A DNA stretch of 10,972 nucleotides from Roseobacter sp. (lineage in GTDB: Bacteria > Pseudomonadota > Alphaproteobacteria > Rhodobacterales > Rhodobacteraceae), in the NCBI GenBank assembly GCA_024636425.1, contig JAGXHB010000230.1:1-10972 (forward strand). Direction: 5' to 3'. The notes under the pieces are model-generated. The model did no database searches and had not been told where the DNA came from. It saw nothing but the letters and a program-made list of their open reading frames with translations. Below are positions 1-5,367 of the stretch, one piece after another (position 1 is the stretch's first letter; each line of letters opens with the position of its first letter). Made by a program: the position numbers and the translations under genes.

Positions 1-836
1 CCCACGATCGGCATCTGTGATGCCGCCAGTTCCGCGACCAGCGCAGTGCGCGTTTGTGCGGCGACGGCGGGATCCTGATCGGATTGCGATGCCCAGTCGG
101 GCCGCGCCAGCGCGATGTGGTCGTTGCCGATGCTGTCCCCGACGATCAGCACGGCATTGTTGCCTGCTCGTACCTCGAACGCCATGTGACCGGGGGTGTG
201 GCCGGGCGTCAGACGCGCGCCGATGCCGGGCAGCACTTCGGCCCCGTCGTTGAAGAATACCATCCGCTCCGCCACTGCGTTCAACCGCCGCTCTGCACCT
301 ACGGCAAAGGACTGGCGGCTGCTGTCGATGGTGCTGACGGTATTGGGGTCCATCCAGTAGTCGAATTCGGTCTGACCCATGTAATGGGTTGCGTTGACAA
401 ACAGCGGGTCTTCGAAATCATCCAGAACCCCCCAAAGGTGATCTGGGTGGCCATGTGTCAGAACAAGATCGGTCACGTCTTCAGGCGCGACCCCAAGAGC
501 GTCAAGCGCGTCAAGCATCTTTCCGGCAGTCGGCATGAACGTCGATCCCGAACCGGCATCGAACAGCACGACGCGGCCCTCGCCGCGCAGCAGCGTGAGG
601 TTGCAAGGAGGGGTCAGTTCGTCGTAGGGCTGGTTCATCCGGTCAAGGATCGGCATCAGCTCCTCTTTGGGCATGGCATCAAAGGTGTAGCTGCCGGGAA
701 GGGTCAGATGGCCGTCGCTGACCACGTCCAGCGTCATGTCGCCGACCGCCATCTGGGCATGAAGCAGGTTTGGCACACCCGCAATAAGTCCGGTTGCGGC
801 AGCCTGCTGCATGAAGGTGCGACGAGATGTCAGCAT
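1..836 (-). CDS. Tat-exported MBL-fold metallo-hydrolase (partial, C-terminus beyond window)
   Basis: Read on the minus strand from ATG at 836; 278 complete codons run off the left edge without a stop. Residues 1-28 form a twin-arginine signal peptide: SRRTFM at 4-9, a short hydrophobic stretch (QAAATGLIAG), then an AxA-like end (LLHAQ), so the enzyme should be exported folded. The metallo-beta-lactamase fold follows: THGHPDH at 127-133 (metal ligands His128, His130, Asp132, His133), PGHTPGH with His213, and GDS with Asp234. The last ligand expected in the family would lie past the edge. A Shine-Dalgarno GGGAAGAG ends 4 nt before the ATG. It is divergent from the persulfide dioxygenase and shares its control region, so a periplasmic role in sulfur metabolism is inferred. 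It resembles the SoxH-type exported MBL proteins of sulfur-oxidising alphaproteobacteria, but I cannot name the substrate. The fold is certain; the function is not. Confidence 0.88.
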   Translation of the reverse strand, partial: MLTSRRTFMQQAAATGLIAGVPNLLHAQMAVGDMTLDVVSDGHLTLPGSYTFDAMPKEELMPILDRMNQPYDELTPPCNLTLLRGEGRVVLFDAGSGSTFMPTAGKMLDALDALGVAPEDVTDLVLTHGHPDHLWGVLDDFEDPLFVNATHYMGQTEFDYWMDPNTVSTIDSSRQSFAVGAERRLNAVAERMVFFNDGAEVLPGIGARLTPGHTPGHMAFEVRAGNNAVLIVGDSIGNDHIALARPDWASQSDQDPAVAAQTRTALVAELAASQMPIV

Positions 837-857
837 AATACTCTTCCCAATTCAATA

Positions 858-873
858 ATTCCATAGTATGAAT
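858..873. promoter_or_regulatory. SqrR/BigR-type operator, ATTC-N8-GAAT
   Basis: The sequence ATTC CATAGTAT GAAT is an exact match to the ATTC-N8-GAAT inverted repeat reported for SqrR, the ArsR-family persulfide-sensing repressor of Rhodobacter capsulatus. It lies in an AT-rich patch inside the 109-bp divergent region between the exported MBL gene and the persulfide dioxygenase gene, the typical target of such a repressor. Extra half-sites are nearby: ATTC at 850-853 and GAAT at 882-885, within an outer inverted repeat CAATTC (848-853) / GAATTG (882-887). A weak sigma70-like pair for the rightward gene (TTCCCA at 844-849, TATGAA at 867-872, 17-nt spacer) would put the operator over its -10 element. 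The motif is seen directly; the identity of the regulator is inference. Confidence 0.6.
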
Positions 874-892
874 ATGTATAAGAATTGATCTC

Positions 893-916
893 CGCGCAAG
901 CTTTTTTGGCTGCGCG
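893..916 (+). other. Stem-loop in probable leader of the dioxygenase gene
   Basis: CGCGC (893-897) and AGC (899-901) pair with GCT (909-911) and GCGCG (912-916), leaving one bulged A at 898 and a loop of TTTTTTG. The stem is 8 bp with one bulge and lies 17 nt before the likely Shine-Dalgarno (GGAG, 933-936) of the dioxygenase gene. The T-run is in the loop, not after the stem, so it is not a normal intrinsic terminator. It may stabilise the mRNA or be incidental. Confidence 0.3.
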
Positions 917-945
917 TCGATCAGATCATAGCGGAGCATGAAACG

Positions 946-1830
946 ATGACAGACTACCCCGTAAATATGGATGTGACACCTGATGTATCGGGCCACTTCG
1001 ATCCCCAAACCAATACGATCAGCTATATCGTCCGCGACCCCGGATCTACATCTTGCGCGATTGTCGACTCGGTCATGGACATCGACTATGCCGCCGGACG
1101 CATCACCTATGACCATGCGGATACCCTGATTGCGGAAATAGAGCAGAAGGGCCTCAAGCTTGAGTGGATTATCGAGACGCATGTGCATGCCGACCACCTG
1201 TCCGCCGCGCCCTATATTCAGCAAAAGCTGGGGGGCAAGATCGGCGTCGGTGAAAAGATCCTTGTCGTGCAGGAAACCTTTGGCAAGATCTTCAACGAGG
1301 GGACCGAATTCGAACGCGACGGATCGCAGTTCGACGCGTTGTTCAAGGATGGCGATACCTACCAGATTGGTGGGATGACGTGCTTTGCGATGTACACGCC
1401 CGGCCATACGCCCGCTTGCATGGTGCATGTGATGGGCAATGCGGCCTTTACCGGCGATACGCTTTTCATGCCTGACGGCGGATCTGCGCGTGCCGATTTT
1501 CCCGGCGGTGATGCGGGCACACTTTACGACAGTATCCAGAAGGTGCTCGCCTTGCCCGACGAGATGCGCCTTTTCATGTGCCACGACTATGGGCCGAACG
1601 GGCGCGACATCGCATGGGAAACCACGGTGGGCGAGGAAAAGACCCACAACATCCACGTGGGCAATGGCAAGACCCGCGAGGATTTCATCACCTTCCGGAC
1701 CGAGCGCGATGCGGAGCTGGATATGCCCAAGCTCATCATCCCGTCACTGCAGGTCAACATGCGGGCGGGCCACATGCCGAAAGACAAGGACGGCAATGTG
1801 ATGCTTAAGGTGCCGGTCAACGGTCTGTGA
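946..1830 (+). CDS. ETHE1-like persulfide dioxygenase (MBL fold)
   Basis: A 294-residue cytosolic enzyme with no signal peptide. It belongs to the ETHE1/SdoA/Blh group of MBL-fold non-heme iron dioxygenases, which oxidise glutathione persulfide to sulfite and glutathione in sulfide detoxification. The motifs fit: ETHVHADH at 77-84 (His79, His81, Asp83, His84), TPGHTPAC at 151-158 with His154, FTGDTLF at 168-174 with Asp171, the group-typical ADFPGGDAGTLYDSI at 183-197, and CHDY at 212-215 with His213. By family analogy His79, His154 and Asp171 bind Fe(II). The length is somewhat above the human enzyme (about 254) and close to bacterial SdoA-type proteins. The start ATG at 946 is preceded by GGAG 9 nt upstream; an ATG at 938 runs into a stop after two codons. 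A SqrR-like operator lies upstream and a SulP permease follows. Glyoxalase II is a less likely alternative given the GDxxxLYxSI segment. Confidence 0.9.
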   Translation: MTDYPVNMDVTPDVSGHFDPQTNTISYIVRDPGSTSCAIVDSVMDIDYAAGRITYDHADTLIAEIEQKGLKLEWIIETHVHADHLSAAPYIQQKLGGKIGVGEKILVVQETFGKIFNEGTEFERDGSQFDALFKDGDTYQIGGMTCFAMYTPGHTPACMVHVMGNAAFTGDTLFMPDGGSARADFPGGDAGTLYDSIQKVLALPDEMRLFMCHDYGPNGRDIAWETTVGEEKTHNIHVGNGKTREDFITFRTERDAELDMPKLIIPSLQVNMRAGHMPKDKDGNVMLKVPVNGL

Positions 1831-1835
1831 TGAAT

Positions 1836-1856
1836 GCCGGGGTCTAAACCCCAGGC
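1836..1856 (+). terminator. Stem-loop after the dioxygenase stop codon (weak terminator candidate)
   Basis: Five bases past the stop, GCC-GGGGT (1836-1843) pairs with ACCCC-A-GGC (1848-1856) around a CTAA tetraloop, with one bulged A. No T-run follows, so it may be a partial or Rho-dependent stop, or a 3' stabiliser allowing read-through into the SulP gene. A weaker 5-bp hairpin (AACGG 1859-1863 / CCGTT 1872-1876) follows. Confidence 0.3.
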
Positions 1857-1908
1857 TGAACGGTCGGTTATCCGTTGCGTGTCTCTTTGGCACCAGCGAT
1901 GATCAGGG

Positions 1909-1928
1909 CGCGCATCTTTGGATGCGCG
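1909..1928 (+). other. Perfect 8-bp stem-loop before the SulP gene
   Basis: CGCGCATC (1909-1916) and GATGCGCG (1921-1928) form a perfect stem with a TTTG loop, 28 nt upstream of the SulP ATG and just before its AAGGAAAG ribosome site (1938-1945). No T-run follows. It could shape SulP translation or act as an mRNA processing point; the effect is unknown. A TTG codon at 1918-1920 in the loop opens the SulP frame but is probably not the start. Confidence 0.3.
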
Positions 1929-1956
1929 TCAAAATTCAAGGAAAGCCGGCGTACCA

Positions 1957-3678
1957 ATGCCCCACCGCCTTAGAAAATACCTGCCAATACTCGATTGGGG
2001 GCGCAGCTACAGCCGTGCGACATTGTCGAATGACCTGATTGCGGCCGTTATCGTCACGATCATGCTGATCCCGCAATCGCTTGCCTATGCATTGCTGGCC
2101 GGATTGCCGCCCGAGACGGGGCTTTATGCGTCGATCGTGCCGATCATGCTTTATGCTGTGTTCGGCACCAGCCGGGCACTGGCGGTCGGGCCGGTTGCCG
2201 TCGTGTCGCTGATGACGGCTGCGGCCCTTGGTACAGTCGCCGACCAGGGCACGATGGGCTATGCTGTGGCGGCCCTGACATTGGCGTTTCTGTCCGGTGC
2301 GATCCTGCTGGCGATGGGGGTGTTCAAACTTGGGTTTCTGGCCAACTTCCTGTCGCATCCGGTGATTGCGGGCTTCATCACCGCGTCCGGCGTGATCATC
2401 GCGGCCAGCCAGATCAAGCATATCCTTGGCATCAGCGCGTCGGGGGATAACCTGATCGAAGTGTTGCACTCGATCGCGACACATCTTGGCGACACGAACT
2501 GGATCACAATGGTCATCGGTGTGTCGGCTACGGCTTTTCTGTTCTGGGTCCGCAAAGGGTTGAAACCGCTGCTGAAGTCGAAGGGGTTCAGCGCCGGTGC
2601 TGCCGATGTCGCGACCAAAGCGGGCCCGGTGGCTGCGGTGATCCTGACGACCGGGGCAGTGTGGCTGTTCGGCCTCGCGGATCACGGCGTGCGGATCGTC
2701 GGTGCCGTTCCCCAAAGCCTGCCGCCGCTGACGCTGCCGGATTTCTCACTTGATCTGATGGGGGCGCTGTTGTTGCCTGCGATCCTGATCTCCGTCATCG
2801 GCTTTGTCGAATCCATCTCGGTTGCACAGACGCTCGCCGCGAAACGGCGTCAGCGGATCGACCCCGATCAGGAGTTGATTGGCCTCGGCACCGCCAATCT
2901 GGGCGCGGCGTTCACGGGCGGTTTTCCAGTCACAGGGGGTTTTTCGCGCTCCGTTGTCAACTTCGATGCCGGCGCTGAAACGCCCGCTGCCGGTGCCTTC
3001 ACTGCCTTGGGGTTGGCGATCGCCGCCCTTGCGCTGACACCGCTGGTGTTCTTTCTGCCGCAGGCCACGCTGGCCGCGACGATCATTGTTGCCGTGCTGA
3101 CGCTGGTTGATTTCAGCATACTGAAAAAGGCATGGGTCTATTCCAAGGCCGACTTTGCCGCTGTCCTTGCGACCATGCTGATCACCTTGGGCGAAGGTGT
3201 CGAACTGGGCGTGACCTGTGGTGTCGTGCTGTCGATTTTCCTGCATCTTTACAAAACGACCAAGCCTCATATCGCAGAAGTGGGGCTGGTCCCCGGCACC
3301 GAGCATTTCCGCAACATCAACCGCCACAAGGTTACGACCGATCCGGCTTTGCTGACGCTGCGCATTGACGAAAGCCTGTATTTTGCGAATGCGCGGTTTC
3401 TGGAGGATTACATTTATGACCGTCTGGCGGGCGACGCCGCGATCAGGAACGTCGTGCTGATGTGTTCGGCCGTCAACGAGATCGACTTCAGCGCACTGGA
3501 ATCGCTCGAGGCGATCAACGCGCGTCTTGCAGATATGGGCATCCGTCTGCATCTGTCCGAGGTCAAAGGACCGGTGATGGACCGCTTGCAAAAGCAGCAT
3601 TTCATAGCGGATCTGACAGGGCAGGATTTTTTGTCCCAACACGCCGCGTTCTGCGCGCTGACAAAATCCGCCGCCTGA
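1957..3678 (+). CDS. SulP-family inorganic anion permease with STAS domain
   Basis: A 573-residue inner-membrane SLC26/SulP transporter, full length for bacterial members. The SulP signature spans about 53-79 (ETGLYASIVP ... FGTSRALAVGP), preceded by the conserved IPQSLAYALLAGLPPE (38-53). The ten-plus membrane segments run to about residue 430, including the conserved GGFPVTGGFSRS (321-332) substrate-site region. A cytoplasmic STAS domain fills about 455-570, with the loop VNEIDFSALESL at 506-517. I chose ATG 1957 because MPHRLRKYLPILDWGRSY matches the usual SulP amino end; its AAGGAAAG site is rather far away (about 12 nt). An upstream TTG at 1918 would add 13 residues that look unconserved. 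SulP proteins carry sulfate, bicarbonate, carboxylates and other anions. Being 126 bp behind a persulfide dioxygenase suggests sulfite or sulfate as substrate, possibly for export; this is inference. Confidence 0.92.
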   Translation: MPHRLRKYLPILDWGRSYSRATLSNDLIAAVIVTIMLIPQSLAYALLAGLPPETGLYASIVPIMLYAVFGTSRALAVGPVAVVSLMTAAALGTVADQGTMGYAVAALTLAFLSGAILLAMGVFKLGFLANFLSHPVIAGFITASGVIIAASQIKHILGISASGDNLIEVLHSIATHLGDTNWITMVIGVSATAFLFWVRKGLKPLLKSKGFSAGAADVATKAGPVAAVILTTGAVWLFGLADHGVRIVGAVPQSLPPLTLPDFSLDLMGALLLPAILISVIGFVESISVAQTLAAKRRQRIDPDQELIGLGTANLGAAFTGGFPVTGGFSRSVVNFDAGAETPAAGAFTALGLAIAALALTPLVFFLPQATLAATIIVAVLTLVDFSILKKAWVYSKADFAAVLATMLITLGEGVELGVTCGVVLSIFLHLYKTTKPHIAEVGLVPGTEHFRNINRHKVTTDPALLTLRIDESLYFANARFLEDYIYDRLAGDAAIRNVVLMCSAVNEIDFSALESLEAINARLADMGIRLHLSEVKGPVMDRLQKQHFIADLTGQDFLSQHAAFCALTKSAA

Positions 3679-3734
3679 TATACATCCATTTGCAAGTTTA
3701 TTCCTGATCGTTACAACTGGACGCAAGGTCACCT

Positions 3735-3751
3735 GCGCAACATTCTTGCGC
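3735..3751 (+). other. Small stem-loop upstream of the ligase gene
   Basis: GCGCAA (3735-3740) pairs perfectly with TTGCGC (3746-3751) around a CATTC loop, between the SulP stop (3678) and the ligase ribosome site (AGGA, 3772-3775). No T-run follows, so it is a poor terminator. The 104-bp spacer is the likely place for a ligase promoter, but I cannot pick out a convincing one. Confidence 0.2.
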
Positions 3752-3782
3752 GAGTGACGGCGCACCAGTTCAGGAAGACCCG

Positions 3783-5351
3783 ATGATACCGATAGAGCCC
3801 CCGACACCAGCCACCCCTCCGCAAATCACCATCGTTGACAAGGTCCGCGCCAACGCAAAGGCGCATCCTGACAAGCCTGCACTTTCTTGTGACGGGGTAG
3901 AGGTGTCGTGGGGCGCGTTTGACAGCCGCATCAACAAAATCGCCAACCTGCTGCTGTCGATGGGGGTGACCAAGGGCGACAACATCGCGATCATTTCCCC
4001 AAATTCGATCCCCTACGCCGAACTTTTCATGGGCATCCTGCGCGCTGGTGCTTGCGTGACGCCGCTCTCGACAATGGCGTCGCCCGATGCGCTGGAGAAG
4101 ATGCTGACCGACTGCGGTGCCAAGGCGATCTTTGTCGCAGAGCAATATCTTGAGCTGGTGAACGGCTTTGTCACCGATCTGGATCTTGCCCGTTTTGCCA
4201 TCGACTTTGACCATACCGCGTTCCAGCGCTTTGACGCTGCTGTGGACGCGGCGGATGACACTGACCCGATGATCCCCATCGAGATGTCGGATGCGTTCAA
4301 CCTGATCTATTCATCCGGCACGACCGGTACGCCCAAGGGAATCTTGCACAATCACTGGATGCGGGCCGCACAGATGGACCGCGTGACACCCAACGGATAC
4401 GACGATAACGCCCGCACGCTGTTGTCTACGCCGCTTTATTCCAACACCACGATCGTGTCGTTTTTGCCGACGCTTTTCGGCGGATCGACGGTGTATCTGA
4501 TGCCGAAATTCGACGCGCGCGCCTATCTCCAGATCGTCGAGCGCGAGAAGATCACCCACACGATGCTGGTGCCCGTGCAGTACAAGCGCATCATGGATGT
4601 GCCGGATTTCGACACGTTCGATCTGTCGTCGATGCGGGTCAAATTTTCGACCTCTGCGCCGTTGCGTGCCGGGGTCAAGGCGGATGTGCTGGCGCGGTTT
4701 CCGGGCAAGCTGCTTGAGTATTATGGCCTGACGGAAGGCGGCGGCGTCGCCGTGCTGAACGCGTCCGAACATCCCGACAAGCTGCACACCGTGGGCCAGC
4801 CCGCCCCCGGCAACGAAATCCGCCTGATCGACGAGACAGGCAACGAAGTGCCCAAGGGCGAGGTCGGCGAGATTTGCGGACGCGGTCCGACGATGATGGC
4901 GGGCTATTTCGGGCGCGATGATCTGACGGCCGATTATATCTGGCGCGATGCGGAGGGTCGGGTGTTCTTTCGGTCCGGCGATATGGGCCGCTTTGACGAA
5001 GACGGGTTCCTGATCCTGTCGGACCGCAAGAAAGACATGATCATCTCGGGTGGGCTGAACATCTATGCCGATGATCTTGAACTTGTGCTGCTGGGCCATC
5101 CCGATGTGACCGACGCCGCCGTGATCGGCATCCCGTCGGACGCCTGGGGCGAAACGCCTCTGGGGCTGGTCGTCCTGCGCGAGGGAGCGATACAGACCGC
5201 AGAAGAAATCTGCGCTGATGCGAATGCCAAGCTTGGGAAAAGCCAGCGCTTGTCGGCTGTTGAAACCCGTGATGTGCTGCCGCGCAGCTCCATCGGGAAA
5301 ATCCTGAAAAAAGAACTGCGGGCCCCGTATTGGGAAACTGCGAAAAACTGA
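3783..5351 (+). CDS. Class I adenylate-forming acyl/aryl acid-CoA ligase
   Basis: A 522-residue soluble enzyme of the ANL superfamily (AMP-binding), which activates a carboxylic acid with ATP to an acyl-AMP and then usually makes the CoA thioester. Core motifs are intact: A3 P-loop YSSGTTGTPKG (176-186), A5 YYGLTE (313-318), A7 RSGD (397-400), the hinge DRKKDMIISGGLNIY (414-428), and the catalytic C-terminal lysine Lys506 in SSIGKILKKELR. Total length is typical of medium-chain or aromatic acid-CoA ligases. The acid substrate cannot be read from sequence; the A4 region reads TPLYSNTTI (216-224), without the histidine often seen there (PLFH-type). Start ATG 3783 has AGGA 7 nt upstream. The thiamine-diphosphate enzyme gene follows after 16 bp, so the two are almost surely one operon and act on a common pathway. 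Non-CoA roles such as acyl-AMP transfer are possible but less likely. Confidence 0.9.
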   Translation: MIPIEPPTPATPPQITIVDKVRANAKAHPDKPALSCDGVEVSWGAFDSRINKIANLLLSMGVTKGDNIAIISPNSIPYAELFMGILRAGACVTPLSTMASPDALEKMLTDCGAKAIFVAEQYLELVNGFVTDLDLARFAIDFDHTAFQRFDAAVDAADDTDPMIPIEMSDAFNLIYSSGTTGTPKGILHNHWMRAAQMDRVTPNGYDDNARTLLSTPLYSNTTIVSFLPTLFGGSTVYLMPKFDARAYLQIVEREKITHTMLVPVQYKRIMDVPDFDTFDLSSMRVKFSTSAPLRAGVKADVLARFPGKLLEYYGLTEGGGVAVLNASEHPDKLHTVGQPAPGNEIRLIDETGNEVPKGEVGEICGRGPTMMAGYFGRDDLTADYIWRDAEGRVFFRSGDMGRFDEDGFLILSDRKKDMIISGGLNIYADDLELVLLGHPDVTDAAVIGIPSDAWGETPLGLVVLREGAIQTAEEICADANAKLGKSQRLSAVETRDVLPRSSIGKILKKELRAPYWETAKN

Positions 5352-5354
5352 TCC

Positions 5355-5360
5355 AAAGGA
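5355..5360 (+). promoter_or_regulatory. Ribosome binding site that fixes the GTG start at 5368
   Basis: AAAGGA lies 7 nt before GTG 5368, the right distance for initiation. An ATG at 5363 is only 2 nt away and reads ATG-ACG-TGA, a dead end. The next in-frame ATG (5389) has no comparable site. This supports GTG as the true start of the thiamine-diphosphate enzyme. Confidence 0.6.
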
Positions 5361-5367
5361 ATATGAC

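Noticed and set aside
54..866. Plus-strand frame of 270 codons opposite the exported MBL gene
   Set aside because: No family features, while the minus strand encodes a Tat signal and complete MBL motifs.
679..1656. Long minus-strand frame (325 codons) opposite the dioxygenase
   Set aside because: It lies antisense to a gene with intact catalytic motifs, has low-complexity His/Arg-rich composition and no family match; it is a by-product of GC-rich codon usage. The true minus-strand gene here starts at 836 in another frame.
1918..1956. TTG start adding 13 residues to SulP
   Set aside because: AGGG at 1905-1908 gives it some support, but the added residues do not resemble SulP amino ends and the TTG lies in the loop of a stable stem-loop. 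ATG 1957 gives the usual family start.
3690..3716. Possible promoter TTGCAA ... TTACAA before the ligase gene
   Set aside because: Spacing is 15 nt and the -10 element is poor; not strong enough to list.
2746..3807. Minus-strand frame of 353 codons opposite SulP
   Set aside because: Arg/Gln-rich translation with no recognisable domain, fully antisense to the SulP coding region.
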